From Sphingobium sp. EM0848 (lineage in GTDB: Bacteria > Pseudomonadota > Alphaproteobacteria > Sphingomonadales > Sphingomonadaceae), in NCBI RefSeq assembly GCF_013375555.1, contig NZ_JABXWB010000005.1:1129501-1193500 (forward strand): a DNA stretch of 64,000 nt. Direction: 5' to 3'. Below are positions 25,878-35,362 of this stretch, one piece after another. Within the stretch, counting starts at the first letter, position 1; each line of letters opens with the position of its first letter. The translations under genes and the position numbers were made by a program. The notes under the pieces are model-generated. The model was not told where the DNA came from. It saw nothing but the letters and a program-made list of their open reading frames with translations, and searched no databases.

Positions 25878-28009
25878 TTCGCGGCTCCCTTCAGGCGCAA
25901 GGCGTTGGCGATGACGATCAGCGATGATGTCGACATGGCCACCGCCGCCACCAGCGGCGTCACTTTCCCGGCGATGGCCAGAGGCACGGCCAACATATTA
26001 TAGCCAATCGCCAGCGTGAAATTCTGTTGCACCACCGCGATTGTCCGCCGTGCCGCCCGAACGGTGAGCGCTACCGGCGCCAGCCGGTCGCCCAGAAACA
26101 CTGCGTCGGCTGTCAGTTGGCTCGCATCGCTGGCAGAGGCAGGCGCCATGCTGGCGTGACCGGCGGCCAGAGCCGGGCTGTCATTCAGGCCATCGCCCAC
26201 CATCAGCACCTTTTCTCCCTTGGCCTTCAGCCGGTTGATCAGCGCCAGCTTGTCGGCGGGACGCAGATGCCCGACCGCGGTCGCATGCGTCGCGCGGGCG
26301 ATGTCGTTCAATGCTTCCGGCCGGTCGCCGCTCGCGATGAGAATCCGGATGCCCATTTCACGCAATACGTCCAGTGTTTCGCCTGCATCGGGTCGCAGCG
26401 CATCGGCGAAGCCGATCAGCGTTGCCTGATCGCCTCGCCGATATTCGCTGGCCAGACCGAAGAGGTTGATCAGGCTGCGCGGCCGAGCCAAGGACACGGA
26501 TATGCCCTGATATTTGGCAAATATCCCTTCGCCGGGCGCTTCATGGATTTGGTCGAGCGAAACAGCCGCAACCTCGCTTGCCTCGAGCGATTGTCGCAGC
26601 GCCGCACTGAGCGGATGGCGGCTGGCCCGAGCCAGGCCCAGCAGGATCGCCCGGTCGTCCTCCAAAAGCTGGTCAAGCCCCAGTGGCACGGGCCGCCCCA
26701 GCGTCAACGTGCCCGTCTTGTCGAACACCGCCTCCGTGACTTCGGAAAGCCGCTCCAGCGCCGAACCGTCCTTCACCAGCACGCCCTTGCGCATCAACGC
26801 TCCGCAGGCGACAATCTGCGCCGCCGGCACCGCGAGGCCGAGCGCACAGGGGCATGTGATGAGCAGTACCGCCACCGCGATCAGCAACGCCTGGTGGACG
26901 CCTGCGCCCGCCAGCATCCACCCGGCGAAGGACAGCGCCGCCAGCAGGTGCACGCAGGGCGCATAATAGCGCGCGGCCCGGTCGGCCAGCCGTACATAGC
27001 GCGACTTGCCCTGCGCTGCCTGCTCCATCAGACGGGCGATGTCGGCGATCACCGTGTCCGCGCCCGCCGCCGTGACTTCTATGGTCAGTGGCCCGTCGAC
27101 ATTCATCGCCCCGGCCTGCACCACATCGCCGGGTCGAACCCGGACCGGCTCGCTTTCCCCGGTCAGGAAGGCGATGTCGACGCCGCTGGTCCCTTCCGTG
27201 ACGCGCCCGTCCGCGGCCAGCCGCTCGCCCGCCGCCACGATCATCTTCATCCCCGGCCGCAGGTCCTTTGCCGGTTGCCAGCGGCTGCGTCCTTTCTCAT
27301 CCAGCACCAGCGCGCCGGACGCTGTCTGCTTCAACAGCGCCGCGACACCCGCGCGTGCCCGGCTGCGCATCATGCTGTCGAGGCAGCGCCCCGCAAGCAG
27401 GAAGAACAGCAGCATGACCGCTCCGTCGAACCAGGCATGGTGCCCGCCTGTCACGGTTTCATACAGGCTCATGCCCGTCGTCAGCAGCACGCCGATGCTG
27501 ATCGGCACGTCCATATTGGTCCGCCCATGCCGCAGCGCCGCCCAGGCCGACCGGAAAAAGGGTTGTCCCGCATAGGCGACTGTGGGCAGCGCAATCAGCG
27601 CGGACAGCCAGTGAAACATTTCCCGCGTGGGCCCTTGCGCACCGGACCAGATAGAAACGGAAAGCAGCATGACGTTCATCGCCGCGAAGCCTGCGACGGC
27701 CAGAGCGCGAACCAGCGCCTTGTCTTCGTCCGCCGCTGTTTCGGCCGCCGGGTCGGCCAGCGGCTCCGCATTGAATCCCAGCCGCGCGATTGCCGCCTTC
27801 AGGTCAGGTGGAGCGAGCGTGGAATCGTGCCGGATGGCCACCTGCTTTGCGCTGACATTGACGCGTGCCGACAGGATGCCGGTCGTGGCGGGCAGGCCGT
27901 TTTCGATCTTGACGATGCAACTGGCGCAATGGATGCCGGGCACGGCGAACAGGGTTTCCCGCGCTTCGGTGGAAGCCGGAAAATCAACCTTCAAGGCTTG
28001 CGAAGCCAT
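25874..28009 (-). CDS. ccoI: Copper-exporting P1B-type ATPase for cbb3 assembly
   Basis: A 711-aa P-type ATPase that moves Cu(I) across the inner membrane for insertion into cbb3 oxidase. It has an N-terminal metal-binding domain (GIHCASC), the actuator TGES, the membrane metal site CPCALGLA, the phosphorylation motif DKTGTLT and the hinge VGDGLNDSPAL. Position between ccoH and ccoS identifies it as CcoI/FixI, not a general CopA. It overlaps both neighbours by 1-4 nt. Confidence 0.95.
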   Translation of the reverse strand: MASQALKVDFPASTEARETLFAVPGIHCASCIVKIENGLPATTGILSARVNVSAKQVAIRHDSTLAPPDLKAAIARLGFNAEPLADPAAETAADEDKALVRALAVAGFAAMNVMLLSVSIWSGAQGPTREMFHWLSALIALPTVAYAGQPFFRSAWAALRHGRTNMDVPISIGVLLTTGMSLYETVTGGHHAWFDGAVMLLFFLLAGRCLDSMMRSRARAGVAALLKQTASGALVLDEKGRSRWQPAKDLRPGMKMIVAAGERLAADGRVTEGTSGVDIAFLTGESEPVRVRPGDVVQAGAMNVDGPLTIEVTAAGADTVIADIARLMEQAAQGKSRYVRLADRAARYYAPCVHLLAALSFAGWMLAGAGVHQALLIAVAVLLITCPCALGLAVPAAQIVACGALMRKGVLVKDGSALERLSEVTEAVFDKTGTLTLGRPVPLGLDQLLEDDRAILLGLARASRHPLSAALRQSLEASEVAAVSLDQIHEAPGEGIFAKYQGISVSLARPRSLINLFGLASEYRRGDQATLIGFADALRPDAGETLDVLREMGIRILIASGDRPEALNDIARATHATAVGHLRPADKLALINRLKAKGEKVLMVGDGLNDSPALAAGHASMAPASASDASQLTADAVFLGDRLAPVALTVRAARRTIAVVQQNFTLAIGYNMLAVPLAIAGKVTPLVAAVAMSTSSLIVIANALRLKGAAK

Positions 28010-28485
28010 CAGCGAACCTCCCGCAGCAAAACTTCTTCCTGTCCCCTGGCGCGCAGAGCGAAATGGACCTGCCAGCGGCCAGCCGGCAGCGGTCTGTCAC
28101 TCACATATTGTCCGGGCTGCGTCGCATGGAAACCCAGCATCACGTCCGGCGCTCGGCCCAGCGGATGCCGTGCGACCGCACGGACACTGGCCAGATTGAC
28201 TGGTGTGCCGCGCGCGCCCGAAATGGCGATGCGCACATGGCGCCCGGCGTCCAGCGTCACCCGGTCCTGCCAGCCCAGCTGTCGCTGCGCCCGCGCCGTA
28301 GCGAGCCAGCCGTTGAACTTCTGGCTCGCGACATAGCTGTTTTCCACCACGGTCCCACCGAAGGATCGCACCGCAACGGTCGCCATCAACATGTTGACCG
28401 TGATCACCACGGCGAAGAAGGCGACCAGGATCGCTGTCATGTGCCAACCGGTGAAGCGGCGGGCAGGGCGAGGAGGCGGGGTCAT
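28009..28485 (-). CDS. ccoH: cbb3 assembly protein CcoH/FixH
   Basis: A 158-aa protein with one N-terminal membrane helix (HMTAILVAFFAVVITVNMLMATVAV) and a periplasmic beta domain, including SYVASQKFNGWL, the conserved FixH motif. FixH takes part in stable assembly of the oxidase. Overlaps ccoG and ccoI. Confidence 0.9.
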   Translation of the reverse strand: MTPPPRPARRFTGWHMTAILVAFFAVVITVNMLMATVAVRSFGGTVVENSYVASQKFNGWLATARAQRQLGWQDRVTLDAGRHVRIAISGARGTPVNLASVRAVARHPLGRAPDVMLGFHATQPGQYVSDRPLPAGRWQVHFALRARGQEEVLLREVR

Positions 28486-29921
28486 GCGGGGGGCCTTTCA
28501 AAACGCGCGGGTTCGCGGGCGCTGCCGCCTTCGCGGTCGGTCGCGCGCACGGTGAAGTCGAAATCCTGCCGGGCGGGACCGGCGGACGGCAGTAGCAGAA
28601 AGACGCGGAGCCTGGCGACGCTGTCTGCCGGGACGCTGGTGCGCAAGGTCGCACCGGCCGTCTCGCGCGTGCCGCCTTCGGTCCACAAGCGGCCAGCGGG
28701 CGCGCCAGCGATACCGATCTCCATCGTCCGTGGCCGCGCCTCCATATTGCGTAGCTTGACCGTATAGGCGTTGCGGATGGCCCCGTCCGAAAGGCGCACG
28801 AAAATGGGATTGCGATCCTGCTGTGCGCTGATGTCCAGCCGGCTGCGTACACCCAGCGCGAACAGCATGGCGAGGCCCACGCTGCTCCAGATGCAGAAAT
28901 AGGCGATGGTCCGGGCGCGCAGCAGCGTCCTGATCGCTGGTTGTGGCTCCGCGCCGTTGCGCTCGGCCTGCGCGCTTTCCTCGGTGCAATAGTCGATCAA
29001 GCCCCTTGGCCTGCCTACCTGCGCCATCACCTTGTCGCAGGCGTCGATGCACAGGGCGCAGGTGATGCACCCGATCTGAGGCCCTTCGCGAATATCGATG
29101 CCGGTCGGGCATACCGCCACGCACTGGTTGCAATCCAGGCAGTCGCCATAGGAGCCCGGCCGTGCCTCGGCCTTTTTCAGACTGCCGCGCTGTTCGCCGC
29201 GCCAGTCCTTGTACGTGACGACCAGCGATTTTTCATCCAGCATCGCCGTCTGGATGCGGGGCCAGGGGCACATGTAGATACACACCTGCTCGCGCATGAA
29301 GCCACCCAGCACAAAGGTGGTCGCGGTCAGTATCGCCACGGTCGCATAGGTGACGGGCGGGGCTGTCCCGATCCAGAAGGCATGCTGAAGTGTCGGAGCA
29401 TCGGCGAAGTAGAATATCCATGCCCCTCCGGTTATGAACGCGATGCCCAGCCACACCGCCCATTTGACAAGGCGCCGGGCGAGCTTGCGAACGCCCCACG
29501 GCGCCTTGGCCAGTTTCAGCTGCGCGTTGCGATCGCCATCGATGAAGCGTTCGACATGCTGGTAGAGGTCAGTCCACACCGTCTGCGGACAGGCATAGCC
29601 GCACCATGCCCGCCCCACCGCCGACGTGACGAGGAACAGTCCGATCCCTGCCATGATGAGCAGCCCCGCCACATAATAGAATTCCTGCGGCCAGATCTCG
29701 ATCGCGAACATGTAGAAGCGCCGGTGCGCCAGGTCGATCAGTACCGCCTGATCGGGCGCATAGGGGCCCCGGTCCCAGCGGATCCACGGCGTCCCCCAGT
29801 AAATGGCGAGCGTCATGGCCATCACCGCCCATTTCAGGCGGCGGTAGAAACCGTTCACCGCCTTGGGATAGACGCCCTTGCGCTTGGCATAGAGGGAGGG
29901 GGGAGCGGTGGGCGCGAGCAT
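28482..29921 (-). CDS. ccoG: Polyferredoxin-like cupric reductase CcoG
   Basis: A 479-aa membrane protein with five helices, the CGYACPQTVWTDLY and YMCPWPRIQ motifs, and two 4Fe-4S ferredoxin motifs (CLDCNQCVAVCPTGIDIR and CITCALCIDACDKVM). An Ig-like periplasmic C-terminal domain follows. CcoG (RdxB/FixG) reduces Cu(II) for the cbb3 copper pathway. It starts 3 nt after the ccoP stop. Confidence 0.95.
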   Translation of the reverse strand: MLAPTAPPSLYAKRKGVYPKAVNGFYRRLKWAVMAMTLAIYWGTPWIRWDRGPYAPDQAVLIDLAHRRFYMFAIEIWPQEFYYVAGLLIMAGIGLFLVTSAVGRAWCGYACPQTVWTDLYQHVERFIDGDRNAQLKLAKAPWGVRKLARRLVKWAVWLGIAFITGGAWIFYFADAPTLQHAFWIGTAPPVTYATVAILTATTFVLGGFMREQVCIYMCPWPRIQTAMLDEKSLVVTYKDWRGEQRGSLKKAEARPGSYGDCLDCNQCVAVCPTGIDIREGPQIGCITCALCIDACDKVMAQVGRPRGLIDYCTEESAQAERNGAEPQPAIRTLLRARTIAYFCIWSSVGLAMLFALGVRSRLDISAQQDRNPIFVRLSDGAIRNAYTVKLRNMEARPRTMEIGIAGAPAGRLWTEGGTRETAGATLRTSVPADSVARLRVFLLLPSAGPARQDFDFTVRATDREGGSAREPARFERPPA

Positions 29922-29924
29922 GAT

Positions 29925-30827
29925 TCAGCGCCCGCCCCCGGCCACCGAAGGTACGGCATCTCCTCCGCCAAGGCTGTGTACATAGGCCGCCAGCATGCGA
30001 ATAGTCGCCTTGTCCAGCTTGTCGTTCCAACGCGGCATCACCCCGTGGCGGCTGTTCCAGACAGTCTCCCGGATCGTGTCCGCGTCGCCACCATAGAGCC
30101 AGATGGCGTCCGTCAGTCTGGGCGCGCCGACGGCCCGGTTTCCTTCCCCTGCAGGGCCGTGGCAAACCGCGCAATTGTCGGCAAAGACTCTGGCGCCGCG
30201 CTGCGCTGCTGCGCTGCGCTTGTCCTGCCCGCTGATCACCCGGACGTGCGCGACGACATCATCGATCTGCTCGAGGGTCAACAACTGGTCCTTTCCGAAA
30301 GCGGGCATCAGGGATGTGCGCGTCGCGGCATGGTCCGGATTCCGCACGCCGTCGGTGATGGTCTTTTCAATCGCTATAAGATCGCCGCCCCAGAGCCAGT
30401 CATCGTCATTCAGGTTGGGATAGCCTCTGGAACCCGCCGCGCCCGATCCATGGCATTGCACGCAATGCACCCTGAACGCCGCGCGCCCACCTTCAACAGC
30501 CGCCTGCATCAATTGCGGGCGGCCCGGCAAAGCTGTGATCGGTGTCTCCGCAATCGCCAGACGGATCGGCGCCATCTGCCTTTCCCGCGCCTCCAGTTCC
30601 TTTTCCAATGCTCCCCGGCTCGACCAGCCGAGCATGCCGCCGGTTGCCCTGTCGATCATCGGCCATGCGGGATAGGCAATCGTATAGCCGATCGCGAACA
30701 GGATGGTCGCGTAGAAGGTCCACAGCCACCAGCGGGGCAACGGCGTGTCCAGTTCCTGGATGCCGTCCCATTCATGATGCTTTATCTCGGTGCCGGTCGC
30801 CGGATCGACGCGCTTTTCGTCAGCCAT
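29925..30827 (-). CDS. ccoP: cbb3 cytochrome c oxidase subunit III (dihaem)
   Basis: A 300-aa subunit. The N-terminal segment EWDGIQELDTPLPRWWLWTFY with one membrane helix is typical, followed by two cytochrome c domains with CVQCH and CAVCH haem sites. It accepts electrons from soluble or membrane cytochromes and passes them to CcoO. The ATG at 30827 follows AGGA and overlaps ccoQ by 8 nt; the earlier in-frame ATG at 30881 lies inside ccoQ. Confidence 0.95.
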   Translation of the reverse strand: MADEKRVDPATGTEIKHHEWDGIQELDTPLPRWWLWTFYATILFAIGYTIAYPAWPMIDRATGGMLGWSSRGALEKELEARERQMAPIRLAIAETPITALPGRPQLMQAAVEGGRAAFRVHCVQCHGSGAAGSRGYPNLNDDDWLWGGDLIAIEKTITDGVRNPDHAATRTSLMPAFGKDQLLTLEQIDDVVAHVRVISGQDKRSAAAQRGARVFADNCAVCHGPAGEGNRAVGAPRLTDAIWLYGGDADTIRETVWNSRHGVMPRWNDKLDKATIRMLAAYVHSLGGGDAVPSVAGGGR

Positions 30828-30984
30828 GATCGGCTTCCTCTTGTTCGAAAATGGCGAGCGCGGCTTCCGCACTCCGCTCACGCCCCTTGGGCAGGAAGTG
30901 CCAGCCGATCAGGATGAGATAGGTCATCCCCATGAACACCAGCCCCCAACTGTCCGCGAAATGCCGCAGGTCGTTATAGCTCAC
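30820..30984 (-). CDS. ccoQ: cbb3 oxidase small subunit CcoQ
   Basis: A 54-aa protein with a GTG start that overlaps the ccoO stop (GTGA). [20 protein letters not shown] then [17 protein letters not shown] forms one helix with the typical positively charged follow-up. CcoQ stabilises the complex. Its size and GTG start make it easy to overlook. Confidence 0.9.
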   Translation of the reverse strand: MSYNDLRHFADSWGLVFMGMTYLILIGWHFLPKGRERSAEAALAIFEQEEADHG

Positions 30985-31727
30985 CGTTCGACCTCCTGCG
31001 GCTTTGCGCTTTCCACATCGACCAGCGTGCCCAGCATCTGGAGATAGGCGACCAGCGCATCCATCTCGGTCAGCTTGCCCGGCTTGCCGTCAAAATCGCG
31101 TGCCTGCGCCTTGGGGTAGCGTTTCAGCAGATCGCTGGCGTCCGCATCGGGATCGGCCTGAACCTTCAGGTCGTCATTGGCCCGGGCAACATCCTCCTTG
31201 CTATAGGGAACGCCGACATCGGCGAGTGCCGTCAGGTCCTTGCGCATGTCGCCCGCCTTCAGTTCCCGCTCGTTCAGGAAGGCATAGGTCGGCATGATCG
31301 ATTCCGGTACGACGGCGCGGGGGTCGTTCAGATGCTGGACATGCCATTCATCGGAATATTTGCCCCCGACGCGGGCCAGATCCGGCCCGGTGCGCTTCGA
31401 TCCCCATTGGAAGGGGTGATCATACATGCTCTCGGCCGCCAGGCTGTAATGGCCATAGCGTTCCGTCTCATCGCGGAAGGGACGGATCATCTGGCTATGG
31501 CAATTGTAGCAGCCTTCGCGGATGTAGATATTGCGTCCCGCCAGCTCCAGCGGAGTGTAGGGGCGCATGCCCTCCACCTTCTCGATCGTGTTGTCGATCC
31601 AGAAGAGCGGCGCGATCTCCACAATGCCGCCGATGGCGACGACGATAAGAGAGGCAATGCCCAGCAGCGATACATTCCGCTCCAGCCTGCCATGGTCGAA
31701 GAATTTGCCCTTGGGTTTGGTTGTCAT
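30981..31727 (-). CDS. ccoO: cbb3 cytochrome c oxidase subunit II (monohaem)
   Basis: A 248-aa membrane-anchored cytochrome c. After one helix ([17 protein letters not shown]) comes the haem motif [18 protein letters not shown] with the axial methionine region further on ([11 protein letters not shown]). GGAG nine bases before the ATG at 31727 sets the start. Second gene of the operon, 13 nt after ccoN. Confidence 0.95.
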   Translation of the reverse strand: MTTKPKGKFFDHGRLERNVSLLGIASLIVVAIGGIVEIAPLFWIDNTIEKVEGMRPYTPLELAGRNIYIREGCYNCHSQMIRPFRDETERYGHYSLAAESMYDHPFQWGSKRTGPDLARVGGKYSDEWHVQHLNDPRAVVPESIMPTYAFLNERELKAGDMRKDLTALADVGVPYSKEDVARANDDLKVQADPDADASDLLKRYPKAQARDFDGKPGKLTEMDALVAYLQMLGTLVDVESAKPQEVER

Positions 31728-31740
31728 GTCTGGACGCTCC

Positions 31741-33399
31741 TCAAGCTGGCTGGCTGACGAGGGGGCGATCGGCCGCCCCGTCATAGGCGGCATCATTCAT
31801 CGGCTTTTCTGCGCGCAGCGGGCTGCCCGCGATGGTCTTGCCGATGTTCCACGCCATGATGATTGCGCCGCTGAGGTACATGAGCCCCCCCACCGCCCGG
31901 ATCAGATACATGGGGAACATGGCGCTCACGACTTCGGAAAAGGCGTAGACCAGATAGCCGTCACTGCCATATTCGCGCCACATCAGCCCCTGCATGATGC
32001 CTGCGACCCACATCGCCGCGGCGTAGAGCACGATCCCCAGCGTCGCGAGCCAGAAGTGCCAGTTCACCAGGCGCAGCGAATAGAGACGTTCCCGCTTCCA
32101 GAGGCGCGGGGTGAGGTAATAAAGGCAGGCAAAGGTGATGAGACCGTTCCATCCCAGCGCGCCCGAATGAACATGGCCGATGGTCCAGTCCGTATAATGC
32201 GACAGGCTGTTGACCGCCTTGATCGACATCATCGGCCCCTCAAAGGTCGACATGCCGTAAAAGGCCAGCGCCATCACCATCATGCGGATGATCGGATCTG
32301 TACGGATGCGGTCCCACGCGCCGTTCAGCGTCATCAGGCCGTTGATCATCCCGCCCCAGCTTGGCATCCACAGCATGATCGAAAAGACCATGCCCAGTGT
32401 CTGCGCCCAGTCGGGCAGCGCGGTGTAATGCAGGTGATGCGGCCCTGCCCAGATATAGAGGAAGATCAGCGACCAGAAGTGGATGATCGACAGCCGGTAG
32501 CTGTAGACCGGCCGCTCCGCCTGTTTGGGCACGAAATAATACATCATGGCGAGGAAACCGGCGGTCAGGAAAAAACCGACCGCATTATGCCCGTACCACC
32601 ATTGGGTCAGCGCATCCTGCACGCCCGCAAAGGCGCTATAACTCTTGGAACCGACCCAACTGACCGGCACCGACAGGTTGTTGACGATGTGCAGCATCGC
32701 GATCGTCAGGATGAAGCTTAAGTAAAACCAGTTCGCCACATAGATATGCGGTTCACTCCGCTTCAGGATGGTGCCGCCGAAAACCAGCAGATAGGCGACC
32801 CAGACGATCGTCAGCCACAGGTCGACATACCATTCCGGCTCGGCATATTCCCTGCCCTCGGTGATGCCGAGCAGATAGCCGGTCGCCGCCAGCACGATGA
32901 AAAGCTGATAGCCCCAGAAGACGAAACGGGCGAGCGCCGGAAAGGCCAGGCGCGCCCGGCAGGTGCGCTGCACGACATAGAAGCTGGTGGCGATCAGCGC
33001 ATTACCGCCGAAGGCGAAAATGACGGCGGAGGTGTGGAGCGGCCGCAGCCGCCCGAAACTTGTATATTCGATGCCCAGATTGAGTGCGGGGAAGGCCAGT
33101 TGAAGCGCGATGTAGAGGCCGGCGAGAAATCCGGCCAGCCCCCAGAAGACGGTGGCGATGACGCCCCAGCGAATCGGATCGTCATCATATTTCCCCTGAT
33201 CCACGGGCATTTTCAGCAGCCCGCGCGCAATCGCCTCATAGTCGGCGTGGCGCATTGTCAGCACCGCCCCGGTCAGCGCCGCAGCGCAGGCGATCCCCAT
33301 ATGCACGGCAAAGCCAAAGTCCGCCGCCGCCAGCATGCCCAGAAACGCCAGCGTAGCGAGCACGAACCAGCCGCCCGTCTTCCACACCAATTGATCCAT
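31741..33399 (-). CDS. ccoN: cbb3 cytochrome c oxidase catalytic subunit I
   Basis: A 552-aa twelve-helix haem-copper oxidase subunit of the C family. Seen are [18 protein letters not shown], the copper/haem b3 region [18 protein letters not shown] with [16 protein letters not shown], and [20 protein letters not shown]. It reduces oxygen to water at very low oxygen tension. The first gene of the operon, preceded by an FNR/FixK-type box centred 64 nt upstream of the start codon. Confidence 0.96.
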   Translation of the reverse strand: MDQLVWKTGGWFVLATLAFLGMLAAADFGFAVHMGIACAAALTGAVLTMRHADYEAIARGLLKMPVDQGKYDDDPIRWGVIATVFWGLAGFLAGLYIALQLAFPALNLGIEYTSFGRLRPLHTSAVIFAFGGNALIATSFYVVQRTCRARLAFPALARFVFWGYQLFIVLAATGYLLGITEGREYAEPEWYVDLWLTIVWVAYLLVFGGTILKRSEPHIYVANWFYLSFILTIAMLHIVNNLSVPVSWVGSKSYSAFAGVQDALTQWWYGHNAVGFFLTAGFLAMMYYFVPKQAERPVYSYRLSIIHFWSLIFLYIWAGPHHLHYTALPDWAQTLGMVFSIMLWMPSWGGMINGLMTLNGAWDRIRTDPIIRMMVMALAFYGMSTFEGPMMSIKAVNSLSHYTDWTIGHVHSGALGWNGLITFACLYYLTPRLWKRERLYSLRLVNWHFWLATLGIVLYAAAMWVAGIMQGLMWREYGSDGYLVYAFSEVVSAMFPMYLIRAVGGLMYLSGAIIMAWNIGKTIAGSPLRAEKPMNDAAYDGAADRPLVSQPA

Positions 33400-33456
33400 C
33401 GGATTTCCCCGTCAAAGGTCTTGCCGTCTCCATCATCCAGGAGGCGCGCCCGTGCA

Positions 33457-33470
33457 TTGATCTCCCTCAA
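33457..33470 (-). promoter_or_regulatory. FNR/FixK-type binding site upstream of ccoN
   Basis: On the minus strand the site reads TTGAGGGAGATCAA, one base off the palindromic consensus TTGAT-N4-ATCAA bound by FNR and FixK. Its centre is 64 nt before the ccoN ATG, where low-oxygen activators of cco operons usually bind. The regulator gene is not in the window. Confidence 0.7.
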
Positions 33471-33597
33471 AAACGAAAGGCCCGCCTGTGGCTTCGTCTT
33501 GGGAAATGCGCAGAAGCGCATTTTCGGCGCGGCGCCAGCCGGCCACCCATAAGATACTGCCGTTGGATGGCCAGGTGGGGGAGAGGGCCGGTGCCGC

Positions 33598-33619
33598 AAA
33601 TCCGGCTTCAACCGGATTT
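33598..33619 (-). terminator. Hairpin downstream of ompW
   Basis: AAATCCGG (33598-33605) and CCGGATTT (33612-33619) make an 8-bp stem with a 6-nt loop, 13 nt past the ompW stop. It separates ompW from the cco promoter. Confidence 0.6.
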
Positions 33620-33631
33620 CCAGACAGGCTC

Positions 33632-34294
33632 TCAGAACTTCATGCCGACGCCCACGCCAAAGACGAAGGGATCAAGATTCAGCTTCACACGCTGGACGCC
33701 AGCCGCGGTTGTGGAAAGCCGTGCGGTCGTGTCGATATCGATATATTTGACATCGAAATTCAGGAACATCCGCTCGTTCAGGTCTATATCCACCCCGGCC
33801 TGTCCTGCCCAGCCGAAGCTGTCGGACATATGGACGCGTGTCGCGCCGACCGCCCCCTCCAGCGCGCCCGAAGCCTTCTCATTGTAGAACAGCGTATAGT
33901 TCACGCCTGCGCCGACATAGGGACGGATATGGCTTTCCGGCAGGAAATGATATTGCGCGGTCAGCGTCGGGGGCAACACCCAGGTCGATGCAAGCTTGCC
34001 AAGCGCGCCTGTCGTCCCGGTTCGCCCGCTGGCGTTATGCTTTGTGGTGGCTGCGATCAACTCGAAGCCGATATGGTTCGTCGCCATATATGTAATGTCG
34101 ACCTCGGGCATGATGCTGTTGTCGACCTTCACCTTCTCGCCCGGAAAGGCGGGCAACACGCTGCCGCTCTTCTCGTTGGGGGCGACGAGGATGCCGCGCA
34201 GCCGCAAGAGTACGTCTCCCTCAGCAGCTTGTGCCGACCCCGCAAGCATCGCGCCGGCTGCCGTCGCGCCCATCAGCAGGCTCTTTAACGTCAT
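33632..34294 (-). CDS. ompW: OmpW-family outer membrane beta-barrel protein
   Basis: A 220-aa outer-membrane protein with a signal peptide cleaved after AGSAQA. The eight-strand OmpW barrel is evident from GDVLLRLRGILVAPNEKSG, WVLPPTLTAQYHFLPESHIRPYVGAGVNYTLF split in two adjacent strands, and the C-terminal FVFGVGVGMKF ending in phenylalanine. OmpW forms a narrow hydrophobic channel and in other bacteria responds to oxygen. GGAG lies seven bases before the ATG at 34294; a GTG one codon earlier is possible. A poor FNR-like site lies upstream. Confidence 0.9.
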   Translation of the reverse strand: MTLKSLLMGATAAGAMLAGSAQAAEGDVLLRLRGILVAPNEKSGSVLPAFPGEKVKVDNSIMPEVDITYMATNHIGFELIAATTKHNASGRTGTTGALGKLASTWVLPPTLTAQYHFLPESHIRPYVGAGVNYTLFYNEKASGALEGAVGATRVHMSDSFGWAGQAGVDIDLNERMFLNFDVKYIDIDTTARLSTTAAGVQRVKLNLDPFVFGVGVGMKF

Positions 34295-34354
34295 CACATG
34301 TCTCCTTCCCTATTATCGGAGACATCTTCCTGCCGTCCCGGTCCATGCAGGACA

Positions 34355-34368
34355 TTGATCGGGCGCAA
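34355..34368. promoter_or_regulatory. Degenerate FNR-like site upstream of ompW
   Basis: TTGATCGGGCGCAA keeps one half-site of TTGAT-N4-ATCAA and has two mismatches in the other. Its centre is 67 nt from the ompW ATG, nearly the distance seen at ccoN. A single such match can occur by chance. Confidence 0.3.
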
Positions 34369-34490
34369 GGCGCAATTTGACCTCGCGCAAGGCCATGTGC
34401 GGCGCTTCATGCGATCAGCGGCATGTGAGCCAATTATCCCAATCTGCGATTACTTCGCACTGCCCGATGATGCCCCCGGGCATTTCAGTC

Positions 34491-34742
34491 ATGCGGTATA
34501 GCTTGTTGATGCTGACGGTTCTTGGCTACGCAAGTCTGCCGTTGGCTGGGGCCGTGAAATTCACAGCGCCGTCCCCCTTTGCTTGTGGGGCATCGCTCAT
34601 CGGCTGGACCCCGCCATGGGAACGTAAGCCCGTCCTGCCAGACGGCGAGAATATGCCATGTCATCTCATCATGTGCGACAGGCCAAAGCTCAGGCGAAGC
34701 TCACGGTCTTTTGCTCGCCGAAAACTGGGTGGTGGTGGGTGA
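34491..34742 (+). CDS. Small exported hypothetical protein
   Basis: An 83-aa protein. MRYSLLMLTVLGYASLPLAGA is a probable signal peptide. The mature part contains three cysteines, two of them in MPCHLIMCDR, and a basic tail (KLRRSSRSFARRKLGGGG). The CHxxxC spacing could bind metal but matches no motif I can name. No clear ribosome-binding site is seen, and the neighbours give no context. Confidence 0.45.
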   Translation: MRYSLLMLTVLGYASLPLAGAVKFTAPSPFACGASLIGWTPPWERKPVLPDGENMPCHLIMCDRPKLRRSSRSFARRKLGGGG

Positions 34743-34870
34743 GTAAGTTCGTGGGCGCATCGCCGCCTCAGATCGAAACTCGCTTCAAACCGCCGATAAA
34801 CCACTGGTCCGATACGAGGACAGGACGCGGTCCAGCAGAGCGGCCCTTTTTATGTGATCCGGCCCAAAAA

Positions 34871-35263
34871 TCAGGTAGGCATGGCTGACAGCTTGACGAT
34901 CAACACCTTCGTAATGCGGCCGTCGACGCGCTGCAGGACAGGCGTCAATGCAGCCGTCAGCCTGTTGGCATCGACCGCGGTGAAGGGGGAGCCGTGAAGC
35001 CTGGCAAGCTCGATTGCGGCGGCCAGCCCCGCCGCCCGCAATTCCGGCATCCGCCGCGCAAGGCGCGCCGCCCCATGGGCATCGCGCACCTGCAATACCA
35101 GGGAGACGCGCAGCAGGCCGTCGACACGACTGGCATCGACGATGGGGGCGCTGATTTCCTCCATGACGACGAAGGTCGCGCCCGGCATTTCCTGCGCATA
35201 CGCGGGCAAAGCTGCAAGCGACGCGGCCGTGATGGCGCTCATGGTCAGGGTGGAACGGGTCAT
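34871..35263 (-). CDS. FliL-like periplasmic protein of unknown function
   Basis: A 130-aa protein with a signal peptide (MTRSTLTMSAITAASLAALPAYA). The rest reads like the periplasmic domain of FliL: an extended segment ISAPIVDASRVDGLLRVSLVLQV, a helix (RDAHGAARLARRMPELRAA), and a final strand ITKVLIVKLSAMPT. The resemblance is of pattern only. GGAG six bases before the ATG at 35263 sets the start. It is divergent from the TPR pseudogene. No flagellar genes are in the window. Confidence 0.5.
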   Translation of the reverse strand: MTRSTLTMSAITAASLAALPAYAQEMPGATFVVMEEISAPIVDASRVDGLLRVSLVLQVRDAHGAARLARRMPELRAAGLAAAIELARLHGSPFTAVDANRLTAALTPVLQRVDGRITKVLIVKLSAMPT

Positions 35264-35362
35264 GATTGTCTCCGGATCGGGCGCCGCATCATATTTGCAC
35301 GGTCCGTTCGACCGCGTCGGCGCACTTCTCCTTCTATAATAGAGGGAAATATCTTGAGGCAG

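Noticed and set aside
26027..28336. 769-aa plus-strand ORF opposite ccoI
   Set aside because: Shadow of ccoI and ccoH; the minus strand has all P-type ATPase motifs.
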